64,000 bases of DNA, taken from an uncultured Anaerolineae bacterium (lineage in GTDB: Bacteria > Chloroflexota > Anaerolineae > Anaerolineales > Villigracilaceae). The stretch covers positions 1-64,000 of the forward strand of contig CAIQVH010000032.1 of the NCBI GenBank assembly GCA_903875215.1, given 5' to 3'. The notes under the pieces are model-generated. The model was not told the DNA's origin. It worked only from the letters and a program-made list of their open reading frames with translations, and made no database searches. Position numbers and translations under genes: made by a program. Positions 26,442 through 35,439 of this stretch are shown piece after piece; position 1 is the first letter of the stretch, and every line of letters begins with the position of its first letter.

Positions 26442-27527
26442 ATGAAACGTGGCAGCCGAATTTTGATATTTCTGGTGCTGATCATCGTCATCCTGATCGC
26501 GGTCGCTTTCTTGGTGATAGGCCGCGGAGCTCTAAGTACAACGCCCAAAGTTGAGTTCACGCCGACCCCACCGCTGGTGGGAATTGTCTCGGTCGGTCAG
26601 CCAATCCAGCGCGATGCACCGATCAAGATCGAAGCCCTGAGCACCATGGTGATCCCACAGAACTATCAAACCGAGAAAATGATCACCAATGCTGAAGACG
26701 TTGTCGGGAAATACGCCACCTATCCGCTTGAGCAAGGGCTACCCATTACGACGGATATGATCTCAGACCGGCCCGGCATCAACCAGCTCGGCTCTGAAGC
26801 TGCCCGCGTTATCAATCCTGGCCTGGTGGCAATCACACTTCCGTTAAATCTGCAAAGCGGCGTGGCTTACGCGCTGCGTGACGGGGACCGGATCAACGTT
26901 ATTGCCACGACCATGTTTGTGGATGTCGATTCCAATTTCCAATCCATCCTGCCGAATAACTTTGGCCAGGTGGTGGCGGCTGGGTTGCAGCCCGATGCCT
27001 CCACGTTGGTGACACTTGGGATGAATAACGGCGCTGGAGAACGGTCGGTTGGCCGCGCTGAGCTGGACCCGGTTTTGAACCAGGCTGTGTACTTCATCCC
27101 TGCCGAATCGCAGCGCCCACGCCTGGTTTCGCAGATGATTTTGCAAGATGTACAGGTTCTCCACGTTGGGAAATTTTCTCTGGCAAGCACTGTCGACACG
27201 GCAGCGGTGGCAACGCCGGTTGACCAAACGCCCATTCCGGCAACCGTGGTTCCCACTGAAAAGCCCGAAGTGATCACCGTCATTGTCTCTCCGCAGGATG
27301 CTGTGGCATTGACTTATCTGCTCTATGGCGGTGCAAAATTCACCTTCACCCTGCGCGCGCCCGATGACAGCACCCGCATTGAAACGGAAGCAGCCACGCT
27401 CCAATATATTTTAAGCCAGTATGCGATCCCGGTTCCGGCGAAACTCCCATACTCGTTCCAACCGCGCATTGATAATTTACAGGATCTCTCCTCCGTCGGA
27501 GCGGGCACCCCAACTCCGATCCCATAA
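26442..27527 (+). CDS. cpaB: CpaB/RcpC-like Flp pilus assembly protein
   Basis: 361-aa protein with one N-terminal membrane anchor (ILIFLVLIIVILIAVAFLVI) and an extracytoplasmic SAF-type domain (about 50-120; RDAPIKIEALSTMVIPQNY), typical of CpaB/RcpC in Tad (Flp) pilus systems, where it is a periplasmic scaffold. The C-terminal part is Pro/Thr-rich (AVATPVDQTPIPATVVPTEK, then a short tail GAGTPTPIP). An in-frame ATG lies at 26427, but ATG 26442 has AGGAG at a perfect distance. First gene of the operon cpaB-cpaE-tadA-tadB-tadC. Confidence 0.87.
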   Translation: MKRGSRILIFLVLIIVILIAVAFLVIGRGALSTTPKVEFTPTPPLVGIVSVGQPIQRDAPIKIEALSTMVIPQNYQTEKMITNAEDVVGKYATYPLEQGLPITTDMISDRPGINQLGSEAARVINPGLVAITLPLNLQSGVAYALRDGDRINVIATTMFVDVDSNFQSILPNNFGQVVAAGLQPDASTLVTLGMNNGAGERSVGRAELDPVLNQAVYFIPAESQRPRLVSQMILQDVQVLHVGKFSLASTVDTAAVATPVDQTPIPATVVPTEKPEVITVIVSPQDAVALTYLLYGGAKFTFTLRAPDDSTRIETEAATLQYILSQYAIPVPAKLPYSFQPRIDNLQDLSSVGAGTPTPIP

Positions 27528-27569
27528 GACCCAGCGCATCGTAGAAAGAATTATTGGAGACCTAGTTGC

Positions 27570-28775
27570 ATGGCGGAAAAAACTCGAGTCCTGGTTGTCG
27601 ACGATATCGCCGAAACACGCGAGAATGTTCGCAAATTGCTGCAGTTCGAATCTGACATCGAAGTGGTCGGCACCGCGCGCTCTGGCAAGGAAGCAATCCA
27701 ATTAGCTGATGAATTAAAGCCGGATGTGGTTTTGATGGACATCAACATGCCGGATATGGATGGGATTACCGCCACTGGAACGATCCGTCAGCGCAATCCC
27801 ATTGCCCAGATTATTATGCTTTCTGTACAGGGCGACCCCAATTACATGCGGCGCGCCATGTTGGCTGGCGCACGGGATTTTCTCACCAAGCCACCCATGG
27901 CCGACGAATTGATTTCGGCTGTTCGGCGGGCGGGCGAAATGGCGCATGTTGAACGCGCCAAAACCGCCCAGGTAGCTGCCTCGGTTGCGGCAGCTACTGC
28001 CCAGCCAGCCATGGGCGCCGGCTTTGTCAATGGCCGGGTAATCATGGTTTACAGCCCCAAGGGCGGGACGGGGGTGACAACCCTGGCTGTCAATCTGGCG
28101 ATTACACTCCATAACGAAGAGACTCGAACCGTTCTCGTTGACGGCAATCTCCAATTTGGAGATGTGGCCATTTTCCTCAATGAGCAGGGAAAAAATACCA
28201 TCCTGGATTTGGCCCCGCGCGCCGATGAACTGGACGCCGATGTCGTAGATGGTGTTCTGCTCAAACATCCCAGCTCGGGGATCAGGGTTTTGGCTGCGCC
28301 TTCCAAGCCTGAACACGCCGATCATGTCTCCAGCGATCAGTTTGGTAAATTATTGGATTATTTGCGCAAAGTATATGCGTATGTGATTGTAGACACCTCG
28401 CATGCCTTGAATGAAATCACGTTGACTGCATTGGATGCGAGCGACATCCTCGTACTGGTTGGGACACAGGATATCCCGGCCATCAAGAATATCCGATTAT
28501 TTCTGGATTTGTTGAATACGATTGGCGTGCAACGTGACCGTCTGTGTTTGGTGATGAATAAATACGATAAGCGGATTTCAATCACCCCGGAGAAAATAGG
28601 CGAAAACTTGAAACAGCCGGTGGCGGGAGTAATTCCCCTCGAAGAGGCAGTGGTGATCCCCTCAGTCAACCGGGGCATTCCGTTCATGGTTGACAATAAG
28701 ACCAAAACTGTTGCGCGCGCTGTCTTTGCGCTGGCTGAATCGATCCGTGCGCAACTCTCTAGAACAGGTGAATAG
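27570..28775 (+). CDS. cpaE: CpaE/TadZ-like protein with receiver and MinD-type ATPase
   Basis: 401-aa protein that should place the Tad machine at its site in the cell. Residues 1-125 are a complete receiver domain, with VDDI acidic pocket, phospho-acceptor Asp57 in LMDINMPDMDG, and Lys in TKPPM. Many CpaE/TadZ receivers have lost these residues, so this one may really be phosphorylated. An Ala-rich linker leads to a MinD/ParA-type ATPase (about 155-401) with deviant Walker A PKGGTGVTTLA and DGNLQFGD. Ribosome site GGAG. A kinase candidate is the one at 25250. Confidence 0.9.
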   Translation: MAEKTRVLVVDDIAETRENVRKLLQFESDIEVVGTARSGKEAIQLADELKPDVVLMDINMPDMDGITATGTIRQRNPIAQIIMLSVQGDPNYMRRAMLAGARDFLTKPPMADELISAVRRAGEMAHVERAKTAQVAASVAAATAQPAMGAGFVNGRVIMVYSPKGGTGVTTLAVNLAITLHNEETRTVLVDGNLQFGDVAIFLNEQGKNTILDLAPRADELDADVVDGVLLKHPSSGIRVLAAPSKPEHADHVSSDQFGKLLDYLRKVYAYVIVDTSHALNEITLTALDASDILVLVGTQDIPAIKNIRLFLDLLNTIGVQRDRLCLVMNKYDKRISITPEKIGENLKQPVAGVIPLEEAVVIPSVNRGIPFMVDNKTKTVARAVFALAESIRAQLSRTGE

Positions 28776-28801
28776 CTTTATGGTTATGCAGGAGGTAAGC
28801 G

Positions 28802-30247
28802 ATGTCTTTACTCAAGCGCATTGAACAAGGTCAGGGTCGTAGCAACGACCCGGGCCAGCCTCAACCGCAGCGGCCGGCCCAGATTCCTGCCCAACCTTCC
28901 GGCAATGGCGAGCAGGGCGGCGGTCTATCTGCCTTACAGGCCCGCCGCGTGAGCGCTCCTACGACCGCTCCCCAGGCGGGAACTTATTTTGATTTGAAAA
29001 CCCGCGTTCAAAACAAACTTCTGACTGAACTCGACCCTTCGATGGATATTTCCAAGACGGAAGATGTTCGCCGGACAATCATGGAGTTGTTTGAACAGAT
29101 TTTGAGTGAAGAAAACATTGTTTTATCCCGGCCCGAACGCCAACGCCTGTTTGAACAAATCACCGCTGAAATCCTGGGTTTTGGCCCCCTACAACCTTTA
29201 CTCGACGACGAATCGATCACTGAAATCATGGTCAACGGCCCGAAGAATATCTACGTTGAACGCAAGGGCAAAATCGTACGCGTGCCGGTGACTTTTGAAG
29301 GCAATGACCATGTCATGAGAGTCATTGACCGGATTGTGGCACCGCTTGGCCGGCGTATCGACGAGTCCAGCCCGTACGTGGATGCCCGCTTGCCGGATGG
29401 ATCACGTGTAAACGCTGTCATCCCACCGATTTCTCTCGTTGGCCCGACGCTGACTATTCGTAAGTTTGCCAAGACGCCTATCACCATCGACCAGATGGTT
29501 GGCTACGGCTCGATCACCCCTGAAGCCGTGGAATTCCTGAAAGCATGCGTCATAGCCCGGTTGAATATCGTGATTTCGGGCGGCACAGGCTCGGGGAAAA
29601 CGACCCTGCTGAACGTTCTCTCCGGGTTTATTCCGGCCGATGAACGCATTTTGACCATTGAAAACGCTGCGGAATTACAACTGCGACAGGAACATGTGGT
29701 CACCCTCGAATCACGGCCTGCCAACATTGAAGGCCGGGGCGAAATCACGATCCGCCAGTTGGTGGTGAACGCCCTGCGTATGCGTCCCGACCGGATTGTG
29801 GTTGGAGAAATTCGCGATGAAGCGGCGCTGGACATGCTGCAGGCGATGAACACTGGCCACGATGGCTCGATGACCACCGCGCACTCGAACAGCCCGCGGG
29901 ATACACTGGCTCGTCTCGAAACGATGACCTTGATGGCCGGGATGGATTTACCGGTTCGGGCGATCCGAGAGCAAATTACCGCCGCTGTGGACATTGTGTG
30001 TCACCAGGAACGTTTGCGGGATGGCACCCGCAAAGTTGTCGCCATTACTGAAGTAAGCGGTATGGAAGGGGATGTGATCACCACCACCGATATCTTTGTT
30101 TTTGAGCAGACAGGCATCGAAAACGGCAAAATCGTTGGACGATTGCGCCCGACCGGGCTGCGCCCCAAATTTATGGATAAAATCGAAGCCGCTGGTATCC
30201 ATCTCCCCCCAACCATCTTCGGGGTGGGGAGTGGTCGCCGCTATTAG
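28802..30247 (+). CDS. tadA: TadA/CpaF secretion ATPase
   Basis: 481-aa hexameric AAA-like ATPase of the type II/IV secretion superfamily that drives Flp pilus assembly. An N-terminal disordered Gln/Pro-rich part (1-60) precedes the N-domain. Walker A is GGTGSGKTTLLNVL, the Asp box is TIENAAELQL (Asn where most have Asp), Walker B is RIVVGEIRDEAALDML and the His box is GHDGSMTTAHSNSPRD. AGGAGG ribosome site. Third gene of the Tad operon. Confidence 0.95.
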   Translation: MSLLKRIEQGQGRSNDPGQPQPQRPAQIPAQPSGNGEQGGGLSALQARRVSAPTTAPQAGTYFDLKTRVQNKLLTELDPSMDISKTEDVRRTIMELFEQILSEENIVLSRPERQRLFEQITAEILGFGPLQPLLDDESITEIMVNGPKNIYVERKGKIVRVPVTFEGNDHVMRVIDRIVAPLGRRIDESSPYVDARLPDGSRVNAVIPPISLVGPTLTIRKFAKTPITIDQMVGYGSITPEAVEFLKACVIARLNIVISGGTGSGKTTLLNVLSGFIPADERILTIENAAELQLRQEHVVTLESRPANIEGRGEITIRQLVVNALRMRPDRIVVGEIRDEAALDMLQAMNTGHDGSMTTAHSNSPRDTLARLETMTLMAGMDLPVRAIREQITAAVDIVCHQERLRDGTRKVVAITEVSGMEGDVITTTDIFVFEQTGIENGKIVGRLRPTGLRPKFMDKIEAAGIHLPPTIFGVGSGRRY

Positions 30248-30274
30248 GCGCTGGCTTCATCTGGCAAGGAGTCT

Positions 30275-31246
30275 ATGTCATCACTCGCTATCTTGTTAAT
30301 CGGCATCATTATCATTCTCATCCTGATCGCGGTTGGGGTCTACATTTCATCCAATAGCGAACGAAATCTGGTCGAAGACCGTCTCGGCCGGTATCTGGAG
30401 GCTGAGAAGAAGGCCGACAAAGATAAGGGCGAGTCATCTGCTGCCCTGACAGACTGGGTTAACAAACGGGTTGAAAAATCCTCGCTGGGTGATCGCATTA
30501 CGAACAATCTAAGCCGGGCCGATTTGAAGTTTAAGGCTGGCGAGTTTATCTTCTTCATCATCATTTTGGCGACTGTGTTGGGGGGCATGGCATTTCTCTT
30601 TGGCGGAACCTCCCTGCCGGCCAAGTTCCTTTCTCTTTTTCTGGGAGTTTCAGCCGGGGTGGCGGGACCGATCATCTACTTGCGCTCCCAGCAGGGTAAA
30701 CGTCTCCGAAAATTTAGCGAGCAGCTACCAGATATGCTGAATCTGATGGTGAATGGTCTGCGTGCCGGTTATTCGACTATGCAGGCCATGGAAGCGGTCA
30801 GCAAAGAACTCCCGGCGCCGATCTGTGATGAATTCCGGCGTGTTGTGCAGGAAATGCAGTTGGGTTTGCCCATGGATAAATCGCTGGATAACCTGATCCG
30901 GCGCATTCCCAGCGAAGATCTGGATTTCGTAGTAACGGCCATCAACGTTCAGCGCGAAGTCGGCGGCCCGCTGGCAGAAATCCTGGATACGATTGCTTTT
31001 ACCATTCGGGAACGCATCCGTATCAAGGGCGAAATCCGCGTAATGACTTCGCAGGTGGTCATGTCCGGGCGCATTCTTTCCGCGGTTCCGTTCGTCGTCT
31101 TTGTGCTGTTGTGGTTCATTAACCAGGAATACATGAGCGAATTCTTTAACAACATCGTCTGCGGCGGGACGGCCCTGGTCGTTGGGATGATTATGATTGC
31201 CGTGGGGTATTTCGTGATGATGAAAATCGCGGATATCGAGGTGTAA
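30275..31246 (+). CDS. tadB: TadB pilus assembly membrane protein
   Basis: 323-aa GspF/T2SSF-type inner membrane protein. One helix at the N terminus, a pair at about 85-135, the T2SSF domain at about 155-285 (LPDMLNLMVNGLRAGYSTMQAMEAV) and a helix pair at the end. It forms the platform with TadC that couples TadA to pilin extrusion. AGGAG ribosome site; the next gene starts two bases after the stop. Confidence 0.92.
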   Translation: MSSLAILLIGIIIILILIAVGVYISSNSERNLVEDRLGRYLEAEKKADKDKGESSAALTDWVNKRVEKSSLGDRITNNLSRADLKFKAGEFIFFIIILATVLGGMAFLFGGTSLPAKFLSLFLGVSAGVAGPIIYLRSQQGKRLRKFSEQLPDMLNLMVNGLRAGYSTMQAMEAVSKELPAPICDEFRRVVQEMQLGLPMDKSLDNLIRRIPSEDLDFVVTAINVQREVGGPLAEILDTIAFTIRERIRIKGEIRVMTSQVVMSGRILSAVPFVVFVLLWFINQEYMSEFFNNIVCGGTALVVGMIMIAVGYFVMMKIADIEV

Positions 31247-31248
31247 AA

Positions 31249-32202
31249 ATGGATTGGTCGCTGATTGTCATTTTAGTGGTGGTTGGAATTGTGCTCCTGG
31301 CGGGAGCGTTGATTTATGTCGGACAGCGCATGCCTCAACCGGATGATGATCCGCTGAATCAGCGTCTGGCGGATTTTTCGCAGCGCGGCGAGACCGTTTC
31401 GCTCGAAGAAATCGAAATGTCTCAGCCTTTTGTGGAGCGGGTCATTTATCCACTTATGCGGCAGTTTGGTGAAATGGCGGCAAAAAATACGCCGCAGAAT
31501 GCGCTGCAGGATACCACGCGCAAACTGGAGCTGGCCGGGAAAGCCGGTTTTATTGATGCCCCGATGTTTTTGGCTTCGCGGTTTGTCGGCGGAGGGGTGT
31601 TTGCCGTCCTGGTATTTTCGGTAGCGAAATTTTCGATCTTTGCCCAAACTTTTTCGCGTTCTTTCCTTTACGGCATTATTGCCGCTGCGCTGGGTTTTTT
31701 CCTACCGCAGATCTGGCTGAGCGAACAGATCAAGAAGCGCCAGTTGGAAATCCGTAAGGCGATGCCGGATGCGCTTGACCTGCTGACTATTTGTGTGGAA
31801 GCAGGCCTGGGGTTTGATGCCGCCATGTCAAATGTGGCTGAAAAATGGGATAACGAACTCTCGATGGCTTTCGGGCGCGCCATTCGCGAAATCCAACTTG
31901 GAAAGGTGCGTCGCGAAGCTCTGAAAACCATGGCAGATCGGATCGACCTGGCTGAAATGACCAGTTTTGTAGCGGCCATTATCCAAAGCGAACAGCTCGG
32001 CGTGAGTATGGCCAAGGTGCTACGGATTCAGGCCGAGCAGATGCGCATGCGCCGTCGTCAATATGCCGAGGAATTGGCGCATCAGGCTCCTGTCAAAATG
32101 CTGATTCCGATGATTGTCTTCATTTTTCCGTCCATTTTCATTGTACTGATGACCCCTGCCGTTTTGCGGATCATGGCATCCAATGTCTTTGGTGGCAAAT
32201 AA
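31249..32202 (+). CDS. tadC: TadC pilus assembly membrane protein
   Basis: 317-aa second GspF-like platform protein. T2SSF domain at about 165-290 (MPDALDLLTICVEAGLGFDAAM, EQLGVSMAKVLRIQAEQMR), with membrane helices at 1-20, 110-150 and 285-310. The ribosome site GAGGTG lies in the end of tadB. No pilin gene, prepilin peptidase or TadE/F gene follows, so the rest of the system must lie elsewhere in the genome. Confidence 0.92.
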   Translation: MDWSLIVILVVVGIVLLAGALIYVGQRMPQPDDDPLNQRLADFSQRGETVSLEEIEMSQPFVERVIYPLMRQFGEMAAKNTPQNALQDTTRKLELAGKAGFIDAPMFLASRFVGGGVFAVLVFSVAKFSIFAQTFSRSFLYGIIAAALGFFLPQIWLSEQIKKRQLEIRKAMPDALDLLTICVEAGLGFDAAMSNVAEKWDNELSMAFGRAIREIQLGKVRREALKTMADRIDLAEMTSFVAAIIQSEQLGVSMAKVLRIQAEQMRMRRRQYAEELAHQAPVKMLIPMIVFIFPSIFIVLMTPAVLRIMASNVFGGK

Positions 32203-32204
32203 AC

Positions 32205-32972
32205 TTGACCATTAAACCAGGCCTGTCTTACTACGTCTCCCATTTGCTATGGAGCGGGCTGGATGTATTGTTCCCGCCCCACTGTGGAGGTTGCGGCAAG
32301 CTGGGGGAACGCTGGTGCACAACCTGCCGCCAATCTTTAACGCCGCTGGCAGAACCGATTTGCGAAAGCTGTGGTGAGCCGCAACCTAAGCCAGGAATCT
32401 GCAAGCAATGTACCGAATCACGACCTGCGTATTATGCCCTCAGGTCGTGTGCTGTTTTCATGGAACCCCTGCGTCCGGCATTGCATCGGCTTAAATATCG
32501 CAGCGATATCGCCCTCGGCGAGGCGCTGGCCTGGAGTTTGGCTGGCTTTTTGGATGGGTTGGGATGGCAGGCAGAGTTGGTGATCCCAATCCCTCTCAGC
32601 CGCCAACGTCTTCAGGAAAGGGGCTATAATCAAGTTGGGCTGATTGCCAAACCGCTGGCACAGATGATGCGTTGGCAGTATTCAGAAGAAGCTTTGAAGC
32701 GTGCGCGGCATACCCGATCGCAGGTGGGCCTGACTGCCGCACAGCGCCGCACAAACACCCTGGGAGCATTCCAGGCGCAGGCACCCAGAGTGCAAGGAAA
32801 AACAATTTTATTGATCGATGATGTCGCCACGACCGGCGCCACCCTGAGCGCCGCTTCCGCCTCGCTGGTATCAGCAGGCGCCCGGCGCGTTTACGCGCTG
32901 ACCATGGCCAAAGCCCTGCCAAAATATGGGTTCGACCGCGTGGAGCAACCATCTTTTCACCCGCCGCGTTGA
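32205..32972 (+). CDS. comF: ComF-family phosphoribosyltransferase-like protein
   Basis: 255 aa. N-terminal zinc ribbon with four CxxC-type pairs (CGGCG, CTTC, CESCG, CKQC; about 25-75) and a type I phosphoribosyltransferase domain ending in ILLIDDVATTGATL (PRPP motif, about 200-213). ComF proteins act in DNA uptake in naturally competent bacteria. Position at the end of a type IV-like pilus operon fits such a role. The start is TTG two bases after tadC; no ATG alternative keeps the zinc ribbon. Confidence 0.88.
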   Translation: MTIKPGLSYYVSHLLWSGLDVLFPPHCGGCGKLGERWCTTCRQSLTPLAEPICESCGEPQPKPGICKQCTESRPAYYALRSCAVFMEPLRPALHRLKYRSDIALGEALAWSLAGFLDGLGWQAELVIPIPLSRQRLQERGYNQVGLIAKPLAQMMRWQYSEEALKRARHTRSQVGLTAAQRRTNTLGAFQAQAPRVQGKTILLIDDVATTGATLSAASASLVSAGARRVYALTMAKALPKYGFDRVEQPSFHPPR

Positions 32973-33013
32973 CGGGCAACAATTTCTTTACTCACCCTTT
33001 TTAAGGAGGCACT

Positions 33014-33583
33014 ATGGCGCACAATCTAGAGATATCAGGACGTGAGTTGGAAGTGACCGATCGCATCAGCGAGTACGTCACCAAGAAGGTGGCAAAACTA
33101 GACCGCTACCTGAATACCATTGATGAAATATTCGTTGACCTGGCCCATGATAAGGCGGCCCGCAGCGCAATCGACCGTTATGTGGCCCAATTGACCGTGC
33201 GCGGCAAAGGCTTCATCCTGCGCTCGGAGGAACGCGCTGATGACATTCGCACGGCCCTGGATGCTGCCCTGGAGAAACTAACCCGCCAGGTGGCGCGCTA
33301 CAAGGGCAAACACCAGCGCGGGCGTGGAGATGGAAAACCCACCGCGGCAATTTCTCCAGAAACCGAACCCCTGCCAGAGCTGGAAGCTGAAGAACCCGCC
33401 ACCATTATCCGCCGCAAAAAATTTGATCTGATCCCAATGGCCGAAGAAGAAGCCATCGAACAAATGAAACTGCTTGGCCACGACAACTTCTTTATCTTCT
33501 TCAATGCCAAAGCCAGCATGATTAACGTCCTTTACCGCCGCCGTGATGGCACCTATGGTTTGATCGAGCCGCATATCCGGTAA
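33014..33583 (+). CDS. hpf: Ribosome hibernation promoting factor, long form
   Basis: 189-aa protein. The S30AE/YfiA domain (1-105) binds the decoding region of the 30S subunit, and the C-terminal dimerisation domain (about 130-189, IIRRKKFDLIPMAEEEAIEQ and NVLYRRRDGTYGLIEP) joins two ribosomes into inactive 100S dimers. A short acidic/Pro linker lies between them. AAGGAGG ribosome site before the ATG. A terminator follows directly. Confidence 0.95.
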   Translation: MAHNLEISGRELEVTDRISEYVTKKVAKLDRYLNTIDEIFVDLAHDKAARSAIDRYVAQLTVRGKGFILRSEERADDIRTALDAALEKLTRQVARYKGKHQRGRGDGKPTAAISPETEPLPELEAEEPATIIRRKKFDLIPMAEEEAIEQMKLLGHDNFFIFFNAKASMINVLYRRRDGTYGLIEPHIR

Positions 33584-33612
33584 ACGCACACTTCTCCAGA
33601 ATTGAGTACAAT

Positions 33613-33645
33613 AGACTGGCCTCGTGAAGAGGCCAGTCTGTTTTT
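33613..33645 (+). terminator. Terminator between hpf and folE
   Basis: AGACTGGCCTC (33613-33623), loop GTGAA, GAGGCCAGTCT (33629-33639), then GTTTTT. It ends only 10 bases before the folE start codon region, so it may also act as an attenuator. Confidence 0.75.
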
Positions 33646-33655
33646 GGAGAACCTT

Positions 33656-34288
33656 ATGGAAAACCTTGACTTCGATGATGCCATTCTTGAACCTGGCTGG
33701 CAGGACAAGATAGATTATGGCAATCTCGAAACAGCCGTAGCGCAGATCCTAAAATCCATTGGCGAAGACCCCGCCCGCGAAGGCCTGCAAAAAACCCCGG
33801 CCCGCGTCAGCCGTATGTATGCCGAACTGCTCGCGGGATACCGTGTCGATCCTGAAGCCCTGGTAAACGGCGCCATCTTTAACGTCAAATATGATGAAAT
33901 GGTGATCGTACGTGACATTGAATTTTACAGCCTGTGTGAACACCACATGCTGCCCTTCATTGGCCGCGCCCATGTCGCCTATATTCCCGATGGAAAAATC
34001 CTGGGCCTCTCAAAAATCCCCCGCATTGTAGATATGTTCGCCCGCCGCCTGCAGATTCAGGAACGCATGACCCGCCAGATTGCCGATAGCCTGCGCGACT
34101 TGCTTGCTCCACAAGGAGTCGCGGTCGTGGTCGAGGCCATGCACCTGTGCTCGATGATGCGTGGCGTCAAAAAGCATGATGCGCGCATGACCACCTCGGC
34201 CATGCATGGCGCCTTCCGCGCCAACCTCGCCACTCGCGAAGAATTCCTTCAAAATATCGCTCGCGGCACCTCCGAACTGCGCATTTAA
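33656..34288 (+). CDS. folE: GTP cyclohydrolase I
   Basis: 210-aa enzyme that converts GTP to 7,8-dihydroneopterin triphosphate, first step of folate (and queuosine/pterin cofactor) synthesis. Zinc ligands are in [10 protein letters not shown] and HLCSMMRG; the signature [12 protein letters not shown] and [17 protein letters not shown] are complete. An in-frame TTG at 33602 would put the terminator hairpin inside the gene, so ATG 33656 with GGAG six bases upstream is preferred. It converges with folB, the enzyme two steps later. Confidence 0.95.
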   Translation: MENLDFDDAILEPGWQDKIDYGNLETAVAQILKSIGEDPAREGLQKTPARVSRMYAELLAGYRVDPEALVNGAIFNVKYDEMVIVRDIEFYSLCEHHMLPFIGRAHVAYIPDGKILGLSKIPRIVDMFARRLQIQERMTRQIADSLRDLLAPQGVAVVVEAMHLCSMMRGVKKHDARMTTSAMHGAFRANLATREEFLQNIARGTSELRI

Positions 34289-34308
34289 AAAAAAGGCCAG
34301 CATGCAGA

Positions 34309-34680
34309 TTAAGACGGCGATCCATCTCCGGTTCGCCGCCTTTCAATTTCCACGCCTACTGCCGCCGTCCACGGAATCGCCTGGGTTTTTTCCACCCTGA
34401 CACAGACCTTCTGCACTCCGCGGGTTACCAGGCATAACCGTGCCAGATCCTCCGCCAGGGCTTCCACCGTCATTCGATGGGAAGTTTCTGTATGCGCCCG
34501 GAGTTTTATGGCCACCTGCTCATAATCCACGCAATCTGCAATCGCATCTGTTTGTGCGGCCTTGCGAATATCTGTCAGCAGGGTCACATTGATGATCATT
34601 TCTTGCGGCGTGACACGCTCGTGTTCATAAATGCCGATGATGGCAGTCACCCGCAAATCCTTGATGATGATTTTGTCCAT
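34309..34680 (-). CDS. folB: Dihydroneopterin aldolase
   Basis: 123-aa enzyme of folate synthesis that cleaves dihydroneopterin to hydroxymethyl-dihydropterin and glycolaldehyde. The family pattern is clear: IIIKDLRVTAIIGIYEHER, then DCVDYEQVA and the conserved Glu in TVEALAEDLARLCL. It is the last gene of a minus-strand set with the Lgt-like and TlpA-like genes, but its stop faces folE only 20 bases away. Confidence 0.93.
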   Translation of the reverse strand: MDKIIIKDLRVTAIIGIYEHERVTPQEMIINVTLLTDIRKAAQTDAIADCVDYEQVAIKLRAHTETSHRMTVEALAEDLARLCLVTRGVQKVCVRVEKTQAIPWTAAVGVEIERRRTGDGSPS

Positions 34681-35439
34681 TTAGTTTCCTTTCAACCGGG
34701 CCTCTGGGGGCCTGGCACTTGATTCCAGTTTATGCAACAGCACCAGCGCTGCTGCCAAAGCCAGCCAGGCCAGCACTTGCGCAGAGCGGATCCCGCCGGG
34801 GAGCAGGGTGCTATCGCCGCGAAAGGCTTCCAGAAAGAGGCGCAGGCCGGCCGTCAGCGCCACGAAAATGGCAAACAGAGATCCCGCCGCTGCATCCGCC
34901 TGTTGAGAGCGCCGGCCAAGGCTCAACAGGATCAGGGTTGCGGCGGCCAGTTCGTAAAATTGGGATGGGTGCCGGCGCGCGCCCCATAGCTCAATCGACC
35001 AGGGCAGGCTGGTGACCGCTCCATATGCCTGCCCGGAGGCGATGTGAGCCAGCGCCAGCCCCAGCATTCCCATTGCAAGGAGTGGGGTCAGGGCATCCAG
35101 TGTTGCCCACCCGGGGAGATGGTTCCGTTTTCCGTACCACAGGCTGGCAGCCAGCCCTGCCGCGACTCCGCTGATGGGGTCGAGCAGGGCCGGGTTCAGC
35201 GAGAAGAGGCTGAGCGGGGAGGCCCAAAAGGCCTGGGGCGCTTGCAGCAAGCTTCCGAGCCGGGCACCAACCAATCCAACGGTCAGCGCGCTGAAGACCA
35301 GGTTGTACAGGCTCTCGACCGGAAAATGCCGTTTAATGGCAAATTTCTCGGCCAGTGAAAGCCCCATCCATATCCCCAGGAGAATCAGCAATCCGGGCAG
35401 TTGCAGCGCCAGGGGGCCAAGTTGCAGAACGGGCAGCAT
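34681..35439 (-). CDS. Divergent Lgt-like (prolipoprotein diacylglyceryl transferase family) protein
   Basis: 252-aa polytopic membrane protein with seven helices. It shows parts of the Lgt pattern: GARLGSLLQ in the second helix region, HPSQFYELAAA (compare HPTQLYE) and IRSAQV. But the core signature GGRxGNFIN is replaced by LALAHIASGQAYGA, so the Arg/Asn active-site residues of true Lgt are missing. It may be a paralogue with a new acceptor or donor, or an inactive relative. Its ATG overlaps the stop of the thioredoxin gene by one base (TGATG), so the two are coupled. Confidence 0.8.
   Translation of the reverse strand: MLPVLQLGPLALQLPGLLILLGIWMGLSLAEKFAIKRHFPVESLYNLVFSALTVGLVGARLGSLLQAPQAFWASPLSLFSLNPALLDPISGVAAGLAASLWYGKRNHLPGWATLDALTPLLAMGMLGLALAHIASGQAYGAVTSLPWSIELWGARRHPSQFYELAAATLILLSLGRRSQQADAAAGSLFAIFVALTAGLRLFLEAFRGDSTLLPGGIRSAQVLAWLALAAALVLLHKLESSARPPEARLKGN

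Noticed and set aside
33602-33655. TTG start of folE at 33602
   Set aside because: It would place a strong terminator hairpin in the coding region; the ATG at 33656 has a GGAG site.
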